Shown here: positions 16,701 to 26,794 of the stretch, piece by piece
How the letters are laid out: each line of letters opens with the position of its first letter
How positions within the stretch are numbered: the stretch's first letter is position 1
Source of the DNA: Phallusia fumigata
Lineage: Eukaryota; Chordata; Ascidiacea; Phlebobranchia; Ascidiidae
DNA: 64,000 nt
Assembly (NCBI GenBank): GCA_008931825.1
Contig: QXVZ01017483.1
Location: 44,994 to 108,993, forward strand
Direction: 5' to 3'
Made by a program: the position numbers and the translations under genes
The notes under the pieces: model-generated
Databases searched by the model: none
What the model was told of the DNA's origin: nothing
Seen by the model: the letters and a program-made list of their open reading frames with translations, nothing else

Positions 16701-18196
16701 GTCGCGTACGACACCAGATACCCTTATTCTGCCTTTTGATTATTGTACAATGGTAACACGAGGCCACTGTAGTGGCGCCAATCCATTGAAATTATTGGTG
16801 GGGACTTTTGTTCTGGTGGGTAGTTGTGTAGATGACGTCGTATTGAAAGTTATGACGTAACAAAACAGATTTTATGTCGCAAAAAGTTGGTTACATTTCG
16901 GCTGAGACGGTCGTGAAACGCCGTTAAAACTGTTTGCGATCGCCCAACTGTTGCGAAAGTATTTAAAAAGTGCTAAAACTGTTCTATGCAACAGTGAACC
17001 AGCTTGAACCCGCTTTAAACAATTAAACAAGATTTTGGGTTTCATCCTTAATAAAATAAATCTGTTTCATTTTTTAAAAACAATCAAAACAAAAATATTG
17101 GAGGGGAACAAAAGAATACAAGTCCCCCCTCAATCGAAATTTTGATTTGCGCCCGTGGTCCACTGGACATACGTTCGCCGCATTTCGATGCAAATATTGG
17201 ATTGTGAAGATTGTTGGCGTTCGGCACGTGTTACACAAATGCATCGTCTGAATAAACAAGCAGCGCCATGATTACTAACTTCGGCGTGGATTATTTCGGT
17301 CCGTTCGTGAAACAATTAGGCCGAAGTAGTGTCAAGAGGTGCGGCTGTCTTTTTGCGTGGCGCAGAGAAGATACTTCGTGACTCGATGAGAAATGAGCAC
17401 CAGATTTCAGGATTCCTTCGTCAATAGGAAATCGGCTGGTCGTTATCAATGCTCCCGCTTCTAGTCATGTGGGCGGTGTGTAGGCGCGAATGATACGCCC
17501 AGTACACCTCAATGGATTCTATCAGATATTCTCTTTCCACTGATCGAGCTGCTGTCCTAACGTTTTATTGAGTCGGAATAAATTGTCGACACAAGGTCCG
17601 TCGTTTCACGCCCGAAATGACGAAGCCTTTTCCCTGAATCACCGGATGCTGATGCGAGCAGCGCAAAACTTACGTCCTGAAATCTTGGACGAGAAGAATG
17701 ACTATGTATGGCGCCGTTGGGCACAGATTTAGCATCTCGCTAACGTTTACTAAAAGTGCTTATGGTCGAAGTTTTTGACGGGGTTATAGAACTTGTAGAC
17801 GCGCCATTGACTTTGACCGAACAGGCGTATTTCCACCCACAGGGAATGTTAATGAAGCAAATAAGCAACTGTTGGTTAAGCTTTAGCAAAAACGTAAACA
17901 TAGGGTATAACTAATTGGTAAACTTTAACTGTTTATCAAAAAGCGAGAAAAAAAACACTAATGCCTCAACTTTGTACCTCTAGTCTTATTACTTTGTTTT
18001 TATCATATCTCACAAAATGATTGGAGTGTTTGATAACCAATTCTTTTTCTATTTAATTTGAAAAAACAGAAGCAACAAAACAAGCATCTTCCCCAAAATA
18101 GAACTGACAGTTTTTAAAATCCACTATAGTTCACTCCGATCAGAGGCGAAATCTATCGTCTTTTGCATGTGTGGACCTTAATAAAACATTTCAGAT
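13778..18196. other. Convergent intergenic region with GC-richer block
   Basis: This lies between the 3' ends of RAB1A and the JmjC gene. The part from about 15220 to 17860 is visibly richer in G, C and CpG than its surroundings and contains several modest open frames on both strands, none recognisable. A stretch at 15226-15290 recurs near 62925-62985. The flanks (13778-15200, 17900-18196) are ordinary AT-rich sequence. Confidence 0.5.
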
Positions 18197-21100
18197 TTAA
18201 AAATTTGTTGGAAATCTTTTACTGAATGAAAACCTAAATTTACCGGAAATGTCCTTCATCATCTTTTTCTTGTATCTGTCCAACACCTTTTCAATATTTG
18301 TTTTCACTTCAGACATTGTTATTTCCCCATCATTGTTCGCATCCAACACACTCAGAACCCAATTAGCACCGTAACGTGAACCCCCACGTACCACATATTT
18401 TTGTGTAAACTCTTGTTTCAAGAGTTTTAATGAAGATTTAATCATCTTTCTGTAACAAAACAAATGAGGAATGCACCAACCTGTTTGGTAGGGTTTAAAA
18501 TCATAAAACAAGTCATTAAGTAAAAGACAACAAAGGTAAGTTGCTTTATAATAAAACCTCATATCAGATGGTTTTATGCTCAAAAACTCATAGTCTTTGG
18601 TGTTCGCTGGATCTGGGTCAAGAATGTCAGCAATTTCTTTCAGCATTTCAACATCAACATGGCTCATATTGTCACATGGAAAATATCCCAAATCTTGTTG
18701 ATCAAGCAACTTCATTATCTATTTACCAAACAAAAAGACAATAATGATCATGCAAACATAGAAAAATATAAAGCAGATAACAAAGTTTACAAATTGATGA
18801 TTAGGTATATTCTCAGGTCAAGATTGCTTGACCAAGGAATGTAATTTATATTCCAAAGCAAGTTTCTCTCTTTACTAACAATATTTGATGATCTACTTGA
18901 CCATATGTTATTACTACCTGATAACTTCTCTCCTGTAATATTTCCAAGTTCTCCTTTGGTATTGATATTTCCTCTTTTTTGACTTCAATTGTTCCATGAT
19001 GATCATCCTCCTCAACTTCAGCGGTGGATAAAACATGTTCATCTAATATTTTTTGGGTTATGATACCATTTCCACTCTCACAAAGTTCAATTACAGTGTC
19101 ACTGTCAAACCAAAATATGTGATCAGTAAATTTCAAACATTTTAGACATAAAGTATATGTACACACAAACTTTTGTTCAATGTCAATTTGCATGAAACAA
19201 AACTGGACGGTGGCCGAAATTTGTAAGTTATATATTCACAACCATATTTTTACTTTTATGGCATGATTGTTTCTGCAGACAGAGGGTCCTTGCAAAATTG
19301 TACCGTATGCAAAGTTAAACAATATGCATTTTTTTACATATATGTCCAAAATTCTGGGGTACCAAGAATATGTTTAACCACTAACGGAAGCCACAAGGCA
19401 ACCATGCTCACCAAGTTGGTGACAACCTGAGAATTGAACCACCACCTACTTAAGTTTCTTTAGGTAGGGGATCCATAATAATAATACTGTTATGGTTTAA
19501 TATACAAACTCTTTGGGGCTAGCAAGGTCAATTGCTGGGTTTCTAGTGCAGTATTATTCAACCTTTTTGGCATCACGGAACCCTTGTGATAGTTAGGCAA
19601 ATATTGCGGAACCCCATTTAGTCAACTTTTTTAGTCAACTAGTATGAAAGAATAAAAACATACATTTTCCAAGTTTTACCTGTTGGCAATTGTGTATTGT
19701 GATAACTGAACATTGTTACACGTGTGCATTGTTATGTAATTTGTGCCAAACATGTAGACATTATCATTGTGTTTAGACTAAGTGCTTGTCAATTGGTATT
19801 AGGTTTTCTCTGTGTTTATATAAATATTTCACTTTTAAATTCTAAAACCAAACAGGGAGGAATCCGTGGAGTTAAAGGATCCTCTGTGTGTGTTTTCCGG
19901 AACACTAGGGTTCCCTGAATCCCCAGTTAAAGAGCTCTCTTCTATGGTAAAGGCTAACATACTTTAACTCAAATGGATCAGTGTTTCCCATTGTCTGTGC
20001 AGCAAAACCATCATAGGTCCAAACCATAGGCACATCAGATAGCATTTCCACTGGTGGCAGTGCATCCTTTGGGCAACCTTCATCATTAAACTCGTCTATT
20101 CGTGAAAACAAAATGCTCACTGCCAAATTTTTTACCCCATAGGAACGGACTTGATGCCAATGTCCTAAAGCAAAAAATATCTTTAAAAGGATGATATTTT
20201 TTAAGAAATAGTTAGCAATATAGCAAACCTTTTGGCAAAAAGAGGCAGTCCCCAGCAGTAATATTTGCGTAGTACCACGGAACATCTCTAAACTTGGGAT
20301 ATTTTTTTAGGTCAACTTTGTTTACTTTTATCAAAGTAAATCCTCCATATGGTGTACCTGATACAGAAGGCCTAGGTAAAGATAACGCGTAAGTCTTTCT
20401 GGCATTGTGTTTGATAGTGTACCTGCTTCAACAGCAATTGGAAGCATATCCTGATGCTTTGGATCAATTAAAATCCAATCCTTAGTTCCATTTAACAAGC
20501 AGTTAAAAGCATTATCTGCATCCCTTAAAAATGTAATATAATCAAGTTTTGATTTTAAATGTTGTGCACAACTGTTTACCTATGTAAGATGCTTTTGGTA
20601 TCTCCAGAGCTCATCCAAATGTTAGCTTCTAAAATGCGCTTTCTAAGTGTCCCACACAAAATGCACTGTGGTACAGTCACTTCTTTTGACAATGGGTCAG
20701 GGATTTGGGAAACCATGTACTTATCTTGGTTTTTGTATGTATTTATAAAATATTTAATGCTGTCCTGGCCCATGCCCAAATTGCCTTCTGGTTTAAATGC
20801 CTTTTCGTGTTTGCTTTCAAGTTTTACCTAGCCACAGACAAATAAAAAACAGTAAAATTTCAAACCAGAATTGATCACAATATTAAAACTTACTCTCAAT
20901 TCCCCATAGTGTTGAAGTAAATACTCATCAGTCCATTTTGTTATGGCAGGCATATTAAATGCTGCCCCTTTAAATAAAGCAGGCTTTCCAATGCTACCAT
21001 ACTGTTTCCAAAACTCAGCTGGATGAAGCATTTTATCTGTTGCAATATAACTAAAGTGAGATAAAAGTTCCAACTTTTACCAAAACCGAAAATCTTACCA

Positions 21101-21222
21101 ATTACATCTATATGGCCTTCGGACGGTCTGTGGTAGCCTAGCCATTGATTGTGCCCAACTGGATCTTCTTCTGCACAATGACAACAGTTTATACAAATAA
21201 AAAAGACTAAAACTGTCCACAT
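18197..21222 (-). CDS. Secretory-pathway JmjC (cupin-8) protein with EF-hand
   Basis: Exons: 21099-21222 (ATG at 21222), 20894-21036, 20580-20827, 20423-20523, 20229-20357, 19963-20164, 18918-19101, then 18197-18718, which contains one further in-frame intron whose donor I could not fix. A hydrophobic N-terminus ending near HCAEED is a signal peptide, so the product is probably ER-luminal or secreted. The middle is a cupin-8/JmjC fold: iron ligands HRD (His and Asp split by intron 3) and the distal His in KGHWHQV, with a candidate 2-oxoglutarate Lys in GFTLIKVN. This is the Fe(II)/2-oxoglutarate oxygenase pattern; substrate unknown. The C-terminus has a canonical EF-hand loop DANNDGEITMSE. 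Length is roughly 500 residues. I do not recognise a vertebrate protein with this exact architecture, so no symbol is given. Confidence 0.82.
19556..19915. repeat. Transposon-like fragment in JmjC gene intron 6
   Basis: The segment starts GCAGTATTATTCAACC..., followed by CGGAACCC, and ends near a GGGTTCCCTGAATCCCC stretch. It resembles the ends of small hAT-like elements seen elsewhere in this window, but the termini do not pair cleanly. Boundaries are approximate. Confidence 0.3.
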
Positions 21223-23174
21223 AATTGTGTTTTATCTGACAATATACAAGTAAAACTAAAAAGAGAGGTAATGGTTTGGATATCTTTATTAATTATGTTA
21301 ACCTGGTAAACACTGCTTCTTATCTTATAACTAGTAATGCTAAGTAACAACAGTTTTGTTGGATCTATTCAAATTAAATTTGTCATCAAAATTACCAAAC
21401 ATAGTAGGCCAGTAATTAAGCCTTTTACAATTGCTAGGCTAATTCTACAATAGCATGGTGATTTCACTCAACAGTTTTACCTGCTCCTTAAAATACCATC
21501 AGTGCCCAACTATCTGAAATCAGAAATAATAAAGAGTCTTACATGTTAAACATCCAAAAGATTGGAACGCATATGCTGGGTAAATCCACTTGACTGCTGT
21601 TTCCACTGATAGTATGATTGAGGAAATGATTTGATGGGAAGTAATAGTAATGGGGAAAGAAACATACTTCTGGTGATTGTGGGAGTGCACGTGCAGCAGC
21701 AGATGTGCAGTTCAGATGTTAGCTGATTAAATTTAAATGTTTTGAAAGCTACATGTTGATCTTACACCTTTTTTGCAGTAAAACTGTGGTAATAGTTTTT
21801 CTACACATTTAAATTTGTAAGTGCATTTTGGCGTCAAATATATGTCTTATTTAATAATATTATGTACCTGCAGATATCGTACTATGTAACATTTAAACCA
21901 AGGTTGGCTATATTATTTTCCAAGAGCTGGATAATATGACAAGCAGTAATATTGGGACTTGTGCAATAACACAATATATAGGCACAGTTTGGATTGCTTC
22001 TAAATATCAAACATACTATTTAAGCTAAATAATGTATTTACACAATCCAGTTTAATTTGACAACTGTACATACCAAGTTTCTACACCATTAAAACTTACC
22101 ACATGATTCAATTTTTAAATCTATATTTTTAGATGTCAGTGAGATTCTTACACTGAAATGCTTAAAACGCCCACAGCTTAAATGCTTAAATGGAAGAGTA
22201 AACTTATCTGGTGCATAAGATAAAATTGTTTGTTAGTAAAGAAAATTAGTGTAATCATAGGTACATAATAATTGAAATAGGCTTTTTTAAGTAAACATTA
22301 AAAAAACACAAATACAATTCTTACACACCAGTGACAAACAAAACATACGCCTGCCTGGATTTTATGTATTACTGTTTATTTTACACAAGCTATTAAACTA
22401 TACCTTGATGCCAGTGGCATTCACGGACTGACCATCGCGGATACTACGCCGTTTGTTTTTTGGCTAATCCTTATCCACGCGTTCAACGTGACAATAAAAA
22501 ATGGTAGTATCGGCATGAGGTTGGATTTTCTGCAGCATTAGGAAAAATTCAGATGCGTCGCAACTCGTTTTGGAGTTGTGGTAAATTACTTGGACATTTA
22601 AAGGGAAATCACCTTAGTGATAGAACATGCTTTGGGGGGCCTCCCGGGAAGTTGCGGCCTGGGTCAACTATTCGGTGTGTGAGTGTGTCATTCTGGCAAA
22701 ATTAATATGCTTGGATTAGATATTCTAGATTCGAAACAAGTTTTCTAGAATAGCCTGCTATTTTGCTTACATTACGCATATGAAAACGTATGAACTTGTG
22801 AACTTCCATACACTAAACATGTGAAAAAGTATGAACTAAGTTCTTTACTTAAACCGTGTACGGCGTGCCCAATCCCCCAGCAAACAAACAAGGGGGGCCG
22901 CAAAACGAAAACGTCGTAACTCCTTATACCGCCCGACTACTGTTTTTGAATGTACGTTTCATGTGCAGCGCGCCCTTTGTGGCCCCACCGCCGATGCTGC
23001 TTTGTGATATCGAAAGTAAAAAGAGCCTGTTATGGGCACACAAAGCCTTCCCAAATTGTAATCGAGTGAAGTTATGCAGCGGCAACAGTGCCGCGCGCCG
23101 TCTAACGGCAAGCTAAGCACACCAAACTGGCCACAGATATACCAGTTAAGAGCACCACAGTACCAGGCGTCGCG

Positions 23175-23339
23175 ACCTAAACTAGGTCGCCTGTGTATAT
23201 CCACAATATTCTAGAAAAAGCGAATTAGATAGATTTATTATTGCGACACACGCCGCAACCTAAACTAGGTCGCCTGTGTATTTCCACAATATTCTAGAAA
23301 AAGCGAATTAGAGAGATTATTATTGCGACACACGCCGCA
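23175..23339. repeat. Two-copy tandem repeat, 83-bp period
   Basis: ACCTAAACTAGGTCGCCTGT begins at 23175 and again at 23258, and the two units match over nearly their whole length (CCACAATATTCTAGAAAAAG in both) with a few substitutions and small indels. The unit ends with GCGACACACGCCGCAA. Confidence 0.9.
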
Positions 23340-23518
23340 AATCTGCGTTAATTTTTAGTGGACCGCCTGGCATTAACAAAATTGCAGGGGGGTCGTTATG
23401 CAAGAAAATTAAAAGAAATATAGCCAGTGAAACAAAGACAACTTATGGTGACGTAAAATGCGTTAACCACACGAACAACCGATCCAACTGAAGTGCTTTT
23501 TCATGTGATGTAATAGCA

Positions 23519-23813
23519 CAGTGGTTCTTAACGTTTTTCCTACCGCGCCTCCCTTACCTATGGGTCATTGCAGTTAGCTTGTGTGAAAGATTAATTCTAT
23601 TTTAACTATTGCAGCAATAATGTATAACATAACAATCATCTAGAAACACATTGTTGAAACATGATGTTGCGTCATAATTTGATTTTTACTCGTACCCTCC
23701 TGTGCTTTCTTGCAGGAGATGGCGACAAAAATATAAAACAAAATTCTACATTTTGAGTGAGATTTACGTCCCCCTTAAAAACTCCTGACGCCCCTCAGGG
23801 TTAAGAACCACTG
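23519..23813. mobile_element. hAT-type MITE with CAGTGGTTCTTAAC termini
   Basis: Left terminus CAGTGGTTCTTAAC and right terminus GTTAAGAACCACTG are perfect inverted repeats 295 bp apart. Flanking octamers TAATAGCA and CAATAACA match at 6 of 8 positions, consistent with a decayed 8-bp target duplication. No coding capacity. A related copy lies in COA8 intron 1. Confidence 0.85.
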
Positions 23814-24642
23814 CAATAACAGGAACGATCATTTAGATGGTGTTCGACATTAGTTTCTGCGAACTACAGTCATCATAAGCCTGTCGACCTATAACCTAAA
23901 CGAAAATAATGAGTATAGGATTTCGGTAAAAATGCGATGTAAGTAAGCTATATTCTCTTTAAATCCCAGGTACGTAGTCAGGTTAACTAGGTATCTAGTT
24001 CGAGCGATTGGACTTTGAACTGTTTAACATATAACCCTACATAAACATTTGCGTACCTCCTTGTATTCACTTTATTGCCTTCTTACGGTGGCCCACAAGT
24101 ACAATACAACAGGTTTTGCGAACATCGGCCCAAGCAATGAGGACAATCAAACGATTTGACGCGTTGTTCATTACTAAAGTAGGCTACAGTAAGTACCATA
24201 AGCGCAAGCATCAAGACTGGATTTACAGATGTTTTACATTTAGAATTGAACGATACTCGTTGAATCCAATATCGTACTCTGCGATTATTGATCGTCTCTA
24301 CACATTCTTAACACCCACTGAACAACTTAAGAAAAACATATGTAATAATTAATTAGTCTCTGTATGGCGGGGTTAGACATATGAAAAGAAATACGGTTTG
24401 TTTATTTGTTAAATACACCATTGGTTCAAGTATATTTTATCAAAGAAATACAGTCCAAAAATAGATCCAGCAACGGCGGGTATAGCTATATATGGTTCGA
24501 AAACTGCTGGCATAACTTAAATAGCCTATTACAGATTAATAGTAAAACGTGGACAAGAAAGGGCATTTGTCCCCTTATTGTAAATTGTATTTTATTAATT
24601 GGAAAAAAATTTCATGAATGAAAAACTGTCAATGTAGTAAGA

Positions 24643-24740
24643 TTGCCCCCCCCCCCCTATAATGTTTTAGATTTCTATGGTGTGTTGGGGGGGGGGGGGG
24701 TCCCCTACATAGCACCATAGTCATAGAAATCTTTCTGTAG
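24643..24740. repeat. Poly-C/poly-G inverted pair with flanking hairpin arms
   Basis: A run of about 14 C near 24644 is followed some 30 bp later by a run of about 14 G near 24688. Between and beyond them, GATTTCTATGGTG and CACCATAGTCATAGAAATC are near-inverted copies, so the segment can fold back on itself. Confidence 0.7.
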
Positions 24741-25308
24741 ACTTTGCATAGCACTAGACAGTCAGCCAGTCAGGCTTTTAGTTAAACCTATTTTTGTTGG
24801 AACAGATTTGACATTGTACAAAATTTTTTTTCTCGAAGATTATAAATAACATTTGCATGTTTCAACAACTTTGATATCATCATTAAAGGCTAGCGGTTGG
24901 TGCCTCTTTACACTGCATTACGTTGGTTGTTTTTTTATAACTTACATTTGGCAATCCTACGTTTGTTACTAAGGTGTAGATGTAGGCCCCTGTTAGAGTT
25001 TTCAATTGGTTTAGGGTTGCAAAATATTGTCATAATGTATATTTTGTTCTTTTTATAAAGAAGATAGAAGTCAATACTTGAAATTAATACATTTTCTACA
25101 TTTTAACGAATGCTGTTGTTTGTTCTACAAATGTTTTACACCTAAATACTGGCTTGTATCTTCTTGTTAAAACTGTTTCAAGCCGTGAATTGTGTTTCAA
25201 ATTTTGTATTTCTGTACAAATCTTTTAAGAACCAGATTGATAAATTTTAACATTGAGGCACCTGTACCCGATGACAATGAAGCTGGAGGAGTGAGTGGCT
25301 TGACAAAC

Positions 25309-26620
25309 ATGGTTATTTTGTTGAGAAGACAGTTTACAGTAAAAGCCATCACAACAGCAAGGACTATTGCACACAGGGTGTATGTTGGCAAACCTGACAA
25401 GATATCAAACATAAGACCTTTGGCAATCTTAAAAAATAAAAATGACTCAGCCCTAGAGACACATCTGAAAGAGTTGCAGATGGACACACAGCAATGGCAT
25501 CATCAATTTTGGATGAGGCATAACAAAATGTTCAGTGAGGTAAATTATATAAAATCTTGGGTACCCTTTTTGATGTCTTGGAAAATATTTGAAGACTACA
25601 TATAAATATGTTGCAACCTATAATATTTTGGTGATTGACAGCTATCATTTGTGGAAACGTTTTGGTGTCTATAGAACCTTAATTGTTTGTGTATTCAAAA
25701 AAAAAAAACGTTTTAAAATAGTTGAATAAATTTCAGTAAAACCCATACATCTTTCTGTAGTGCAGTGGTTCTTCACCTTTTTTACTACAATGAACCCCTA
25801 CGATCTTCTTTACTTTTCGTCAAACCCCCAATAAGTAATACATTGACAATGCAAAAAATGGCAACAGTTTCAATGAAATAGGTTTTAAAACAGTACGGAA
25901 GTCAACTAAATACAATTTTTATTTAATGACATAACGTCAGGCTAAAATTGATAAAGTGTTTGCTACTAAACTCTAAACAGCAAAATCTAACAAAATTGTT
26001 AGGCACAAAGTTCATTGTTGTATTGCAATGGTAAAGTATATTAATGGGTATAACCTTTTAAAGTTTGTCCTCATTTATGATACTAATGATTTTTCCTTTT
26101 TGCTAATTGTAAGAAAAATATAAATTTTTGTTATTTAGAGGTCCAACCCAGGGTTCGATCAAATCCAAGTTAAGAACCACTGCTAAAGTGCCTTGCATCT
26201 TCTGTGTTTCATTATTTATCATATTGTGCAATTTCCTAAACTTATAAAAATCTGCCAATTAATGTATTGCATTGTAAACTGACCCTGTCATCTCATGTTC
26301 GTTTAGAGTCGTGAGGAATTTGTTAAAAACTGGTTTGCAAGAAAACAAGTTTCATCATCAAACCACAATAAAGCAATCAAAATGCTAGAGCCAGAAGACA
26401 TGGCTGTATTTCATCAAGATTTTTTGCACAATAATCTTAAAGCACAAAGAATCTATGACAAGTAAGTACTAAACAACATTTTATTCATTCACAGTTAATT
26501 GTAAATGTTTCTTGCAGAGAATGGAAGGCTAGAAATAAAAAGCTTTTGTTTCTTTCCGCACAAGTTGCTTGTCAGCGCTTTTACTTCAAGTGGTTCAAAA
26601 TTTTTGGCAAAAAACAATGA
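25309..26620 (+). CDS. COA8: Cytochrome c oxidase assembly factor 8
   Basis: Mitochondrial factor (formerly APOPT1) that supports complex IV assembly. Three exons: 25309-25539, 26307-26461, 26518-26620; phases 0 and 2 agree, giving about 163 residues. The chosen ATG at 25309 starts MVILLRRQFTVKAITTARTI, a typical basic, amphipathic import presequence; the frame is open further upstream (ATG 25192), but that would bury the presequence. Conserved family blocks: GKPDKISNIRP, LQMDTQQWHHQFW, then an EEF motif, EDMAVFHQDFL and the C-terminal EWKARNKKLLFLSAQVA region, all co-linear with human COA8. An AATAAA signal follows at 26641. The gene converges on COQ6, also mitochondrial, with 174 bp between stop codons. 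Intron 1 carries a hAT-like MITE. Confidence 0.93.
25763..26182. mobile_element. hAT-type MITE in COA8 intron 1
   Basis: Left terminus CAGTGGTTCTTCACC, right terminus GTTAAGAACCACTG, 420 bp apart, noncoding. Flanks CTGTAGTG and CTAAAGTG match at 6 of 8 positions, consistent with an old 8-bp target duplication. Termini are nearly identical to the element at 23519-23813. Confidence 0.83.
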
Positions 26621-26640
26621 TATCATCTGGTTGCATGCTC

Positions 26641-26646
26641 AATAAA
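26641..26646 (+). terminator. COA8 polyadenylation signal
   Basis: AATAAA lies 21 nt after the COA8 stop codon and is the first such hexamer downstream. Confidence 0.75.
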
Positions 26647-26794
26647 GTTTTTCTGAAAAATAAAGGTTGGTTTCTGCATCAGTAATTAAATATGGGGACT
26701 AGTTAGTGTGATTTGCCCTAAACTCAAAAGTCTTCAAAAATTATAAAACCAAAGCAAAAAATGTGCTTTGGTTAGCAGTTGACACAAGCATTAT

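Larger units (their letters stand above)
21223..25308. other. Divergent intergenic region, repeat-rich
   Basis: About 4 kb between the 5' ends of the JmjC gene and COA8. It includes a GC-richer part (22400-23340), a tandem duplication, a small hAT-like element and a poly-C/poly-G pair, listed separately. Modest open frames at 22856-23116 and 24116-24352 have no recognisable similarity. Confidence 0.55.

Noticed and set aside
16110-16739. Overlapping open frames as a coding gene
   Set aside because: They occur in more than one frame over the same DNA, lack recognisable domains and have no convincing splice sites.
20358-20422. Exon 5 starting at the TTTACCTAG acceptor in the JmjC gene
   Set aside because: That acceptor does not keep the frame from exon 4; the TATCAG|GTACACC acceptor does.
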